64,000 nt of DNA from assembly GCA_036960305.1 (NCBI GenBank), contig JBALWA010000016.1:16803-80802 (forward strand). Direction: 5' to 3'. The notes beneath the pieces were generated by a model, which did not search any database, was not told the origin of the DNA, and was given only the letters and a program-made list of their open reading frames with translations. The DNA is from JBALVT01 sp036960305 (GTDB lineage Bacteria > Pseudomonadota > Gammaproteobacteria > Pseudomonadales > Halieaceae). The position numbers were made by a program, and so were the translations under genes. Below are positions 51,418 to 60,302 of this stretch, piece by piece. Positions within the stretch are counted from its first letter, which is position 1; each line of letters starts with the position of its first letter.

Positions 51418-52296
51418 ATGAAACCAATCAGCTATCTACAGCGCTTCGGCAATATTGAACTGGCTGTGAGAAAGCATGGCCAGGGCATGCCCCTGGTCTG
51501 GGGGCATAATCTGCTGGGCAGTATGCGAGTGGATGATCAGGCCGGTATTTGGGACTGGGAAGAACTGGAAGAGCATTGCATGCTGGCTCGGTACGACGCG
51601 CGAGGTCACGGTAACTCCGACGGCAGCTATGCGGCCAAAGACTATCGTTGGAGCACCCTGGGCAACGACATGTTACGAGTCGCTGATTCTGTCACCAGTA
51701 CAGATGGCAGCTATATACTGGGTGGCGCTTCGATGGGTTGTTGTGCTGCGCTGGAAGCCGCGTTGAAAGCTCCCGACAAGGTCGCCGGTTTGATTTTGGC
51801 CCTACCGCCCACCGCCTGGCGCAGCCGGCCCATGCAGGCCGTGCGCTACAAGCGCCAGGCCTGGCTCTCCGGTGCCTTTGGTGCCACACCCTACCGTGTG
51901 CTGGACTATTTACCAGACGCTCGCCAGCACGTGGATGCCAGACGACGCCTGTCCAATACCGTTGCCCGCGGCCTGGCCACAGCCAACCCCCTGTATGTAC
52001 AGGCTGCTCTGGAGGGCGCGGTGAAGTCTGATCTGCCAAAAAAACGTTTGCTTAGAAAGCTGGATGTGCCCACCCTGATTTTTTCCTGGAATGGTGACGC
52101 CACCCACCCACTAAGTACCGCGAAAATTCTTGCCGATACGCTACCCAATGTGCAGTCGTTGGTTATTTCTGACGCCAATGATGTGTCGGACTGGACCGCA
52201 ACCGCTTGCAACTTTATTGACCAGGTAAGCAAATCCCGAAAGCACAGGGCCGCCAGACGTGCCGGCAAAGGTAATTCTGCGAATGCAAAGCCCTGA
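51418..52296 (+). CDS. alpha/beta-hydrolase paralogue without the expected catalytic histidine
   Basis: 292 residues, paralogous to 46351-47187: PLVWGHNLLGSM, ARYDARGHGNSDGSY, GGASMGCCAAL (Ser105), LALPPTAWRSRP and FSWNGDATHPLS all align. At the place where the paralogue has DPDHWPQM the sequence here is DVSDWTATA, so the base His is replaced. No other His lies near the end of the fold; the only ones are in a basic tail (SRKHRAARRAGKGNS). It may be non-catalytic, a structural partner, or may use another base. The tail, like that of the second WS/DGAT, is strongly positive. The start has a GGAGTTACGGGGAC leader. Confidence 0.88.
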   Translation: MKPISYLQRFGNIELAVRKHGQGMPLVWGHNLLGSMRVDDQAGIWDWEELEEHCMLARYDARGHGNSDGSYAAKDYRWSTLGNDMLRVADSVTSTDGSYILGGASMGCCAALEAALKAPDKVAGLILALPPTAWRSRPMQAVRYKRQAWLSGAFGATPYRVLDYLPDARQHVDARRRLSNTVARGLATANPLYVQAALEGAVKSDLPKKRLLRKLDVPTLIFSWNGDATHPLSTAKILADTLPNVQSLVISDANDVSDWTATACNFIDQVSKSRKHRAARRAGKGNSANAKP

Positions 52297-53440
52297 GCAC
52301 AGCCTGGTTGCAGCGGCCGAGATCGGTCTTGATGCAGCCAAACTGGATGAATTGGTCCAGCGGGCGCAGCGCGGCATAGATGAAGGTCCCCTACCATCAG
52401 TGCAGTTTGCGGTGGCACGGCAGGGACAGTTGGCGTTATTCACTACGCTGGGCGCTGCGGACAACAACCAACGCTACAATATTTTTTCCTGCACCAAGAC
52501 CCTGATCGCTTCGGCGATCTGGAAACTCATGGCAGAGCCTGGCCTGGATATTTCTCTACCGGTCGTCAATTACATCCCCCAGTTTATCGGCGAAGGCAAG
52601 GAACGCATCACGGTCGAGCAATTGCTGCGCCATACCGCGGGTATCCCCCACGCACCACTGGGCCCTGCGGTCTGGTCTGATCGACAGAGCCGGCTAGCCA
52701 AGATGCAGAGTTGGCGCCTTAACTGGGAACCGGGCAGCCAGATGGCGTACCACGCCACTTCAGCACACTGGGTCTTAGCCGAAATCATTACCAGTGTAAC
52801 CGGCACGGATTACCGCCACTGGATAGAACAAGAAATACTTACGCCGCTTGAGTTACCGCGATTTCAGTTGGGCGTACCGGTTGAACAGCAAGCAGATATT
52901 ACCGAGCTCGCCTTCGTCGGTGAGCCGCCGACGTCCGAAGAACTGGAGAAAATATTCGGTGTGGCCATAGACTGGACGGGGGTGAATGATGAAGCCCTGT
53001 TGCTGTATAACCTGGCGGATACCCGTGCACTGGGAGTGCCCGGTGCCGGCGGGGTTTCGGATGCAGCCTCAGTCGCGCTGTACTACCAGGGCTTGATTCA
53101 CAATCAAAATCAACTGTGGGATCCACAGGTGCTGACGCAGGCCACTACGGTGACGGACAAATTCACCGATCCGGTTACCGGCATCCTGGCCAATCGTGGC
53201 CTGGGCATCGTTATTGCAGGGGATGACGGCTTTTGCGGGCGCCGCGGTATGGCCGGTGATGTGTCTCCGCGCTGCTTTGGTCACCAGGGATTAGGCGGGC
53301 AGATCGCCTGGGGCGACCCCGAAACGGGCATATCATTCTGTGCCATTACCAACGGCCTGGATGCCAACCCAATCCGGGCCGCTCGCTTTGGCGGCGCACT
53401 CAGTGTGCGTGCTGCCGCGGCGCTGCTGCCCACAGCATAG
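52283..53440 (+). CDS. serine hydrolase of the beta-lactamase/EstB family
   Basis: About 385 residues from the ATG at 52283, which overlaps the previous gene by 14 bases (a GTG at 52259 is an alternative). Class C beta-lactamase-like fold: nucleophile SxxK in NIFSCTKTLIAS (Ser69 of this start), a YHATSAHWVLAEIITS segment where Tyr-x-Asn usually stands (here Tyr-His-Ala), and a glycine-rich C-terminal GHQGLGGQIAWGDPE in place of KTG. No signal peptide. Relatives are cytoplasmic esterases and amidases rather than antibiotic resistance enzymes. It ends the seven-gene operon; the patatin gene beyond it points the other way. Confidence 0.9.
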   Translation: MQSPEHSLVAAAEIGLDAAKLDELVQRAQRGIDEGPLPSVQFAVARQGQLALFTTLGAADNNQRYNIFSCTKTLIASAIWKLMAEPGLDISLPVVNYIPQFIGEGKERITVEQLLRHTAGIPHAPLGPAVWSDRQSRLAKMQSWRLNWEPGSQMAYHATSAHWVLAEIITSVTGTDYRHWIEQEILTPLELPRFQLGVPVEQQADITELAFVGEPPTSEELEKIFGVAIDWTGVNDEALLLYNLADTRALGVPGAGGVSDAASVALYYQGLIHNQNQLWDPQVLTQATTVTDKFTDPVTGILANRGLGIVIAGDDGFCGRRGMAGDVSPRCFGHQGLGGQIAWGDPETGISFCAITNGLDANPIRAARFGGALSVRAAAALLPTA

Positions 53441-53493
53441 CCGTTAGATAGAATCCTGCCAGGCGACAAGCCCATTGTGTGAAGCAATAGAGC

Positions 53494-54921
53494 CTACTCA
53501 AAAACCTGTAAACACTCCTCAATGCCGAACAACTGGCAGATTTCATCGTTGGACACCGCGTCCGCCACCAGGCGGGCGTTGTGGTTCTTTTTGAACGCCC
53601 TAAAGGAAGGCTCATGCCGCAGTAGCATCCTGCCTGCACCAATTAGCCGGTCCACCTCCATTTCCTCGAGTTGAAGGCTGGTGGGCAAGCTGTTAAAAAA
53701 GCTGTTCACCTGGGCATTTTTTGCCAGTTTGAATCCGACCTCGGCGAAATACACCCGGGTTGGCGTGCCCAATGCGGCCGCCTGCTTTTCAAACTCGTCT
53801 GCGCCCTCGCGCAGCGCATCCAGGGTCTCCTGGTTGTATCGGTCCATCTGTGCACTGGTGTAGGCACTCATAGTATCGCTGACGGAGGGCTTTTTTGCGC
53901 TGCTGTCTATGGACTTTTCAGGCTTCACTTCCGCGTTAACCAATACGATCAATATGGAGCGCGGGACCCGCTCCATGGTTTGGGCGATACCGACGCTGTT
54001 AAGCACTTCAAAGCGCTCGGTGATAGTACGCAACCCCAGATTGTCGGCTATGCCACCGTCTACAAGGTGTACATAGGGTCGCTTTTCTACGTCTCTGTAA
54101 GACTTCAATCCGGCAGCCAGTTGCTTCTGGCTTGCACTGTCAGCGCTCTCCTCGGCTTGCAAAAGGAACTTCCATGCATCGGATTCCTCCAGCTCACACT
54201 GGTCAGCATGATTTTTCAAGGTAACCGTAGGGAACATCACCGGCACTGCAGATGAGGCGGTTACCGCGCGCGCCAGGGGAAAGTCGCTCAAGTCCGAGCA
54301 GATCAGGTCAAAGCGTTCCTGATTAAAGGTAAAGCGCAGCCCATTGGACAGGTCCGTCGCATTAATCTCAATATAGGGAGGTCCCTGGCGGGCCATATCT
54401 CCAAAGGTCGCGCCCTTGAATATCTGGCGGTCATAGTAATCTACGGCCATTTCCGTGCGATCAAAACCCGAAAACATACCGCGAAACAAGTTAGCAGGGT
54501 TCAGCAACCGCCGTATCAGCGTCTGTTGAACCCCCAGGTTCAGAAATTCGGCTTCATAGTCATCGAATATCTTGTCGCGATAGGCACCGTAGTAGGCCGC
54601 AGTGAAGCTGCCGCCGGAGACGGATGAAATACTGTCTACCTCATCCAGCAACCGCAGGGGTTCCTCACCATCCCCTATTACGGTGTCTCTCAACTCCTCC
54701 AATACACCATAAGACAGGGCCGCAGCGCGGGTTCCGCCGCCGGAGAATGCCAGCAGTACAGCGGCGTCTCCGGAGAATGCAAGCTTCGCATCCTGCAGCC
54801 GGCGATAACCGGTTTCCATATCAATGGAGGTTGTTGCCGTGTTCACGGGAACATGCGTTGTGGAGCAACCTATAACCGTCAGTGCCAGCGCTGTCATCGC
54901 TGTAGCTCTAAGAAACGTCAT
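53494..54921 (-). CDS. patatin-like phospholipase lipoprotein
   Basis: 475 residues. Hydrolyses acyl esters of phospholipids or neutral lipids. A lipoprotein signal (lipobox VIGCS, Cys19) precedes the domain. The oxyanion loop is SGGGTRAAALSYG (60-72), the nucleophile is Ser102 in SSVSGGSF (the G-x-S-x-G position has Ser in place of the first Gly, common in the RssA-like branch), and the Asp of the dyad is in VDGGIADNLGLR. The start has a short TAAGGTCAAGGGC ribosome site. It is convergent with the seven-gene operon (53 bases) and divergent from the DUF3313 gene. Its lipid-hydrolase role fits the region. Confidence 0.93.
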   Translation of the reverse strand: MTFLRATAMTALALTVIGCSTTHVPVNTATTSIDMETGYRRLQDAKLAFSGDAAVLLAFSGGGTRAAALSYGVLEELRDTVIGDGEEPLRLLDEVDSISSVSGGSFTAAYYGAYRDKIFDDYEAEFLNLGVQQTLIRRLLNPANLFRGMFSGFDRTEMAVDYYDRQIFKGATFGDMARQGPPYIEINATDLSNGLRFTFNQERFDLICSDLSDFPLARAVTASSAVPVMFPTVTLKNHADQCELEESDAWKFLLQAEESADSASQKQLAAGLKSYRDVEKRPYVHLVDGGIADNLGLRTITERFEVLNSVGIAQTMERVPRSILIVLVNAEVKPEKSIDSSAKKPSVSDTMSAYTSAQMDRYNQETLDALREGADEFEKQAAALGTPTRVYFAEVGFKLAKNAQVNSFFNSLPTSLQLEEMEVDRLIGAGRMLLRHEPSFRAFKKNHNARLVADAVSNDEICQLFGIEECLQVFE

Positions 54922-55044
54922 GCCCTTGACCTTACATTCATCGGGTTCCAGTATCGCATCAGGGTATTACGAGTCGCTGACCAAAAGCCAGCATCGATCC
55001 AGCATTAGGTTTCAGTCCAGATAACGCTATCCACATTGAATCAA

Positions 55045-55073
55045 TTGACGAATTTGTGACGGTGCCCTAGTCT
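55045..55073 (+). promoter_or_regulatory. candidate promoter of the DUF3313-porin-FadL series
   Basis: TTGACG (55045-55050) is followed by 17 bases and TAGTCT (55068-55073), 60 bases before the DUF3313 start. The -35 is near consensus; the -10 matches only three of six, so an activator may be needed. Confidence 0.4.
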
Positions 55074-55132
55074 AACAAGCTGTAACGTATGAATAATATG
55101 TCTGCTACGTGCGATAAGGAAGAGGAATAACA

Positions 55133-55795
55133 ATGAAAATTCTGACTAAAGTTTTTGCCGTTTTGATAATTCTCAGTTCGATCACTGCTGTCGCTCAGAG
55201 AGGCGTCGGTGACAAAGATTTTTCAGGCTGGCTGAAGAACTATGATTCGTTGGTCTTCAATGAAGAGCGCAATGCGTTTGTTTTTTCCAACGAGGACGCT
55301 GCTGGCCATTATGAAAAAATATTGTTGGAGCCGATTGAGTTGCACTCAACCAAGGGCAAAGCTGATACAGAGAGAGCCCAGGATGCTGTGGAATATCTCA
55401 CGAATGGCCTGCAGAAAATTCTTGAGGAAAAGGGTATCGCCGCAACAGAACCCGGCCCTAAAGTCGCGCGCCTGCGGCTCGCCATTACCGGTGTAGAGAA
55501 ATCCAAAGAGGACCTGAAAGCACACAACCTGATACCCGTAAGTGCGGTATTTCGCGGTGCACAGGCCGCCACGGGGAAGGTAGCCACCTATATCGCCACC
55601 ATGTTTGAAGGTGAAGCGACTGACAGTGTTACCGGCGAGCGCATAATGGCCATCGTTACCAAGGGCATCGATGAAACAACAAAACGTAGCGGTGACGAAT
55701 TAACGTTTGAAGATTTTAAACCTACGCTAAATGCGTGGCTCGAGCGCTATTCACTGACACTGGATGAAATGTTAGCCAGGAAAGCCGACTCCTGA
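55133..55795 (+). CDS. DUF3313-like exported protein
   Basis: 220 residues with a signal peptide (LTKVFAVLIILSSITAVA). Protein-like features are SGWLKNYDSLVFNEERNAFV, LEPIELHSTKGKADTERAQD (the charged helix typical of DUF3313), YLTNGLQKILEEKGIAATEP and KVARLRLAITGVEKSKEDLK. The family is of unknown function and is usually an outer-membrane-associated lipoprotein; here there is no lipobox cysteine. It has a good GAGGAATAAC ribosome site. It starts a co-directional series with the porin (21 bases), FadL-type transporter and sulfatase. Confidence 0.75.
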   Translation: MKILTKVFAVLIILSSITAVAQRGVGDKDFSGWLKNYDSLVFNEERNAFVFSNEDAAGHYEKILLEPIELHSTKGKADTERAQDAVEYLTNGLQKILEEKGIAATEPGPKVARLRLAITGVEKSKEDLKAHNLIPVSAVFRGAQAATGKVATYIATMFEGEATDSVTGERIMAIVTKGIDETTKRSGDELTFEDFKPTLNAWLERYSLTLDEMLARKADS

Positions 55796-55815
55796 ATTGG
55801 TGAGTCGGCGACCTG

Positions 55816-57114
55816 GTGAAGGTCTATGTAATTCTACTGGGGCTTTTTTGGGCCCCTTTCGGCGCGACAGATGACGCCGGGCCTACCGAGCAACCTCCGG
55901 CAGAACAGCCACAGCAACCAGAAGAGCGCTCGGTGGGTACTTTGCTTGATGACGAAACCACCGTCGAGATGCACGACGACACTACCCTGTTACGTGATGT
56001 CCGCAGTGGCGGGATCAAGGGCTCGGGGTTACTCGTTTTCGACGCCTTCCGCTTCTGGGTGGGTGGTGCGATACAGTACGACTACTACAACTTTGATGGT
56101 ATCTATAACAGCAGCAGCGAGGGGGCCCGCAGAGAAGGCGGCTCAATGCGTCGCTTCGAGGGGATTCTTCGCTCGCAGCTCTACGACTGGGGAGAGATCA
56201 AGGCCCAGTATGACTTCGACCGGGGTAACTTTCGGGACCTTTACCTGCGCTGGGTCTCCAAACGCAAGGACACGCCGCTAACCATTACCGCGGGCAATCA
56301 GAAAGAACCCCTGGGCCTGGACAACCTCATTGGCAATAAGTCCGGCATAGCCCAGGAGCGCTCTGCCCCATCCTACGCCTTTGGCTCCCGCCGCAGCCTG
56401 GGGGTGCGCCTGCACAAGGCTTTCGAGTTAGCGCCAGAAAAACGAAAGTTTGATTACTGGAAAGAAGATGTCGCCTATATGACCACCTCAGTCGGCGTCT
56501 TCACCAGCGACCTGGACGACACCCACGATACCGATATTGCAGTGACCGGTCGAGTGACAGCTGGGCGAGTCAAGCAAGGCACAGGTACGCATGTGGGTAT
56601 CTCTACTTCCTACCGGGAAGGACAGTATTACCGTGTTTCCATGCGGCCGGAAGTCAATGAGGCCGACCGGGTGACACTCGCCCAGCCGGACGGCAATACC
56701 CTGGGGCTACTTGCGTTTGAAGCTGCCTACAATCGAGGACCCCTGCACATCCAGGCAGAGGCGTATACAGCCAGCTATCGCGGCAGGGTTCGCGGCTATG
56801 GCGTCGGTGGCTATGTACAGGGGGGCTGGTATCTCACTGGAGAGTCCCGTACTTATCAGCCTCGCTGGGGCGTCCTCGCGCCACATGCCCCCAGCCGCAA
56901 TTACGCGGTTGAGATCTTCACCCGACTGAGCCACACCCGGGGTGACGATGAGATCAACGGCTGGAACGATTTTAAATCCTTGACCCTTGGCGGCAATCTG
57001 TACTACCGCAAATTACGCTTTAGCGCTAACGTCCTGTACGGTGAAAGCCGGGAGCCGATTATTACGGAATCAGACGGGATTGCAGTCAATTTGCGGGTAC
57101 AATATCTATTATAA
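55816..57114 (+). CDS. OprO/OprP-like outer-membrane porin
   Basis: 432 residues, GTG start, 21 bases after the DUF3313 gene. The signal peptide is short, followed by a proline/glutamine-rich linker (PTEQPPAEQPQQPEERS). The barrel contains the phosphate-porin-type segments QYDFDRGNFRDLYLRWVSKR, TITAGNQKEPLGLDNLIGNK, and SYAFGSRRSLGVRLHKAFEL, with positively charged constriction residues, and ends LRVQYLL. Many relatives import anions. With a sulfatase and a binding protein downstream, organic or inorganic anion passage is a reasonable inference, not shown. Confidence 0.85.
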   Translation: MKVYVILLGLFWAPFGATDDAGPTEQPPAEQPQQPEERSVGTLLDDETTVEMHDDTTLLRDVRSGGIKGSGLLVFDAFRFWVGGAIQYDYYNFDGIYNSSSEGARREGGSMRRFEGILRSQLYDWGEIKAQYDFDRGNFRDLYLRWVSKRKDTPLTITAGNQKEPLGLDNLIGNKSGIAQERSAPSYAFGSRRSLGVRLHKAFELAPEKRKFDYWKEDVAYMTTSVGVFTSDLDDTHDTDIAVTGRVTAGRVKQGTGTHVGISTSYREGQYYRVSMRPEVNEADRVTLAQPDGNTLGLLAFEAAYNRGPLHIQAEAYTASYRGRVRGYGVGGYVQGGWYLTGESRTYQPRWGVLAPHAPSRNYAVEIFTRLSHTRGDDEINGWNDFKSLTLGGNLYYRKLRFSANVLYGESREPIITESDGIAVNLRVQYLL

Positions 57115-57143
57115 TTGACCACACAGGGATTTCCCGGACCAGA

Positions 57144-58370
57144 ATGAACAGACTTTCTATTATCAGTATCCTGGCGCTGCAGGTCCTTGCCTCTGCCAGT
57201 CTATCTGCCAGACCCCATGCCGGATTTTCTGGCCTGGCAGCATCAGCTGACAATGCCGGAACCGCCGGCACCAACCCCGCAGGTATTACCCGCTTCGACA
57301 GCAGAACATCGCGGATAGAACTCATGACCATCCACAGCCAGTCAACCTGGGAGGGACAATTGGGCAATGAGGGCCCCGAAACCCGCTCCAGCGAATCGAG
57401 CACCACCGTGGTGCCCCAGGGCTACATGATCCATCCCATCAACGACGACTTCACCTTTGGCTTTACTATACTGGGCATGGGGTTTTCCGAGGATCTGGGA
57501 GACTGGCCAGGCCGATACGTAATCAGCAGCTATGACGCTGTCAATATCAGTGCCTTTCCAAGCCTCGCCTATAAGCTCAATGACAAACTGTCGATCGCAG
57601 GCAGTATTGCGATTACCTACTCCACCTTCGATCAGGAGCGCTATATCGCCAATGTTTTTGATCCCGGTTTCGCTGACGGCAAGGCCTCCCTGGAGACAGA
57701 CGGCGTCGACTTTGGATTCGCACTTTCCAGCCTGTATGAAATCAACGACAGAACCCGCTGGGGATTAATGTATCAGTCGGGTTCGGAGCCGACCCTTGAG
57801 GGCAAAACGAAATTCAAGGGGCTGGGGCCCAATACCGAAGCAGCCCTGGATAAGGCAGGCTTCATCGGCGCGGAAATCGAAGTCATCAGCAAAACCCCCC
57901 AGTCGGTACTGGCAGGGGTCTACCACGAGTTTCACAATGACCACGCACTGACCTTTGACGCAGCATGGATAGAGTTCAGCGACTTCCAGCTCTCGGAGTT
58001 TTATTTCGATGGAGAAGGCATCGCCGACAATGAAGCGAAATACGACAACATTATCGCCTTAACCCTGGGCTACAGCTGGCCGATCTCAACGCGCTGGATG
58101 ATGGGCGTCTCCGGTCTTTACATCGATGACATGGTGAAGGATGAAGACCGCACAGCCACCCTGCCCCTGGATTCCGTCTGGTCGATCGCTTTTGCAACCG
58201 AGTGGCAATGGACGGATGACCGCCAGGTCTACGCCTCACTGAGCTATATGGAACCGGGCTCTGCACCCGTTGCCACGCCTTCTCTTCCCGGCATTGGCGG
58301 GGCCACGGGTAAATATACATCACGTGATATTTTCATGCTGAGCCTGGGAATCAAGTTCGGCGGGTTGTGA
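57144..58370 (+). CDS. FadL/TodX-type outer-membrane transporter
   Basis: 408 residues, 29 bases after the porin. Transports hydrophobic molecules such as fatty acids or aromatic hydrocarbons across the outer membrane by lateral diffusion. The family start is HAGFSGLAASADNAGTAGTN followed by PAGITRF (the S-x-x-NPAG motif). The barrel ends MLSLGIKFGGL. It lies in the middle of the DUF3313-porin-FadL-sulfatase run, suggesting uptake of a hydrophobic substrate that may carry a sulfate group. The signal peptide (LSIISILALQVLASASLSAR) is complete. Substrate unknown. Confidence 0.92.
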   Translation: MNRLSIISILALQVLASASLSARPHAGFSGLAASADNAGTAGTNPAGITRFDSRTSRIELMTIHSQSTWEGQLGNEGPETRSSESSTTVVPQGYMIHPINDDFTFGFTILGMGFSEDLGDWPGRYVISSYDAVNISAFPSLAYKLNDKLSIAGSIAITYSTFDQERYIANVFDPGFADGKASLETDGVDFGFALSSLYEINDRTRWGLMYQSGSEPTLEGKTKFKGLGPNTEAALDKAGFIGAEIEVISKTPQSVLAGVYHEFHNDHALTFDAAWIEFSDFQLSEFYFDGEGIADNEAKYDNIIALTLGYSWPISTRWMMGVSGLYIDDMVKDEDRTATLPLDSVWSIAFATEWQWTDDRQVYASLSYMEPGSAPVATPSLPGIGGATGKYTSRDIFMLSLGIKFGGL

Positions 58371-58419
58371 GGCGGGTCTTTGAGGGGAATTACCCGGTGC
58401 TTCGCGCAGTAATCGTCTG

Positions 58420-58548
58420 GTGACCTTTGTGACCAACAATGAATTTAGCCAAATAAAAGCACTCGCTGAGGACCAAAACCTCGCACTTTCAGCTATGCTT
58501 CACCAATTGATTCTCAAGGGGCTCACTACCCCAACCCATAAGGAATGA
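58420..58548 (+). CDS. small ribbon-helix-helix-like ORF
   Basis: 42 codons from GTG 58420, ending at TGA 58546-58548; the stop lies inside the leader AAGGAATGAAACC just before the sulfatase ATG. The product has the CopG/Arc pattern: a beta-strand (VTFVTNNEF), helix 1 (SQIKALAEDQN) and helix 2 (LALSAMLHQLILKGL). RHH proteins are dimeric DNA-binding proteins. There is no ribosome binding site before the GTG, and the frame is open further 5' to GGG at about 58393, so this could be the tail of a truncated gene. It could autoregulate the sulfatase. Not in any operon with a toxin. Confidence 0.42.
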   Translation: MTFVTNNEFSQIKALAEDQNLALSAMLHQLILKGLTTPTHKE

Positions 58549-58552
58549 AACC

Positions 58553-60223
58553 ATGAGATCTATACTTAGTGTTTTTATTGTACTCAGCCTGTCGATAGTC
58601 ACACTGTCGGCCGGCGCTGCGGGCATTGCCCACGACGCCGAGTACTACGTTCTGGAAAAGCAAAATGGCGAGCGCTGGGCGCTGGAGGACAAGGACCTCG
58701 ACGAACGCCTTGCTGAGTTCCGTAAGAAAAATGACGGTAAATCACCCAATATCTTCTATATCCTGATCGACGATATCGGTTTTGGTGATCTCGGCAGTGA
58801 GACGCTCAATGTTATCCGCGGCTACAAAACCCCCGCCATCAACGAATTCGCACGCGAGGGCATGCGCCTTGCGCGGATGTATACGGAGCCTTCCTGCACC
58901 CCAACCCGTGTAGCCTTCATGACTGGCCGCCATCCTGTTCGCAATGGCATGGGCAATACAGCCGTGGACATCTCCGGCTTCGGACTTGCCGCGAAGGAAG
59001 TCACGATAGCCGAAGTGCTGTCGGAGAGCGGCTACAACACCGCGCATGTGGGAAAATGGCACATGGGCGATATCAAGGAAGCCTGGCCCACCATGCAGGG
59101 CTTCGACTACGCTGCGTTTCCCATTCACCAACAGGGCCAGCTGACCATATACCACGACGATGCCGCCGATGAAGAAATCAGTATTGGTATTGGCAAAAAC
59201 AACTATGACGACCGCTACACCATGGACGAGTGGTTGCGCACCGACGCCTCCTCTATGGTCACCGGGGTTGAGGGCGTGGGCGGCAAGAATGTGCGGGAAG
59301 TTCACATGAAAGCCGGTGAACGATGGACAGAAGCCAAATACCATGAAATGAACGAGCGTTACCAGCGTCAAGCTCTGGAGCAAATGCGCAGGCTGGCCAA
59401 AGAGGACGAGCCCTTCTTCCTGCAGTACTGGCCCCTGTATCCACTGACCGGCCCACGTACAACCACAGATCAATACACCACGGCAAACGGTGGCATCTAC
59501 GTTGAAAAAATGAAGCTGGTGGACCAGTGGATCGGTGAACTGATGACCGAGATGGACGAGCTGGGCATTGCAGACAACACGCTGGTAGTGATCATGGGCG
59601 ACAATGGACACTTCACCAAGTACTCCACCTCCTCCGGCTATTCACCCATGATTTTTCAGGGCGGCAAGGGTTCCACCAAAGAAGGCGGTGTCCGTGTTGA
59701 TGCCTTTGTGCGCTGGCCGGGCATGATCGAGGCAGACTCGGTAGCCGGTGATATTGTCCACGTCAGTGACTTGTTCACCACCATCGCCAGACTGGGTGAC
59801 GGTACGGATGAAATCCCAACAGATCGAATTATCGACGGTATCGACCAGACCTCCCTGCTGCTCAATGGCGAGACCCACAGCCGGCGCGATTATGTCTTCC
59901 TGTACAACATCAACAACCTGGAAGCAGTCATCAAGGAGCAGTACAAACTGGACCTGAGCTCCGGCAAGGAAAATGCCATCCTCGCGAAGTTCTATGACCT
60001 GTTCCGCGACACCCGTGAGGAATGGCCGGTTTCCACGGAAGTGGGTGCCTGGGGTGGAGCCAAGTTTGTACGGATGGTCATGCGCCACGACAAGCGCAAG
60101 ATAAAGTACCCTGATGCGCCGCCCGCCACAGGTATGCCTTACAAGGGCATCGACAACCTGCGTCCCGAGTCTACTGCAGCGGTGCAGGAGTTTCTTTACA
60201 TGATGAAGACGCCCTCAATGTGA
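58553..60223 (+). CDS. sulfatase (type I, Cys-dependent)
   Basis: 556 residues. Hydrolyses sulfate esters. The signal peptide is VFIVLSLSIVTLSAGAAG. The formylglycine site is CTPTRVAFMTGRHP, with Cys115 the residue to be converted to formylglycine, so a formylglycine-generating or anaerobic maturase must exist elsewhere. The N-terminal metal pair DDIGFGDLG, HVGKWHMGDIKEAWPTM (Lys/His), and VIMGDNGHFTKYSTSSGY (second metal site) are present. The protein is exported. It lies between the RHH-like ORF and a substrate-binding protein, in line with uptake and desulfation of an organic sulfate. It has an AAGGAATGAAACC ribosome site. Confidence 0.94.
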   Translation: MRSILSVFIVLSLSIVTLSAGAAGIAHDAEYYVLEKQNGERWALEDKDLDERLAEFRKKNDGKSPNIFYILIDDIGFGDLGSETLNVIRGYKTPAINEFAREGMRLARMYTEPSCTPTRVAFMTGRHPVRNGMGNTAVDISGFGLAAKEVTIAEVLSESGYNTAHVGKWHMGDIKEAWPTMQGFDYAAFPIHQQGQLTIYHDDAADEEISIGIGKNNYDDRYTMDEWLRTDASSMVTGVEGVGGKNVREVHMKAGERWTEAKYHEMNERYQRQALEQMRRLAKEDEPFFLQYWPLYPLTGPRTTTDQYTTANGGIYVEKMKLVDQWIGELMTEMDELGIADNTLVVIMGDNGHFTKYSTSSGYSPMIFQGGKGSTKEGGVRVDAFVRWPGMIEADSVAGDIVHVSDLFTTIARLGDGTDEIPTDRIIDGIDQTSLLLNGETHSRRDYVFLYNINNLEAVIKEQYKLDLSSGKENAILAKFYDLFRDTREEWPVSTEVGAWGGAKFVRMVMRHDKRKIKYPDAPPATGMPYKGIDNLRPESTAAVQEFLYMMKTPSM

Positions 60224-60302
60224 GGGCGCCGGCCGGCGCTATGACATCTACAGGAAAATCCCACTTATATAGGGCAATACTAGAAAACACAGGATTATTT
60301 GT

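Noticed and set aside
58742..59611. 289-codon open frame on the minus strand inside the sulfatase gene
   Set aside because: It lies entirely antisense to a gene with complete sulfatase motifs, lacks any domain of its own and is best explained by codon bias of the sense gene.
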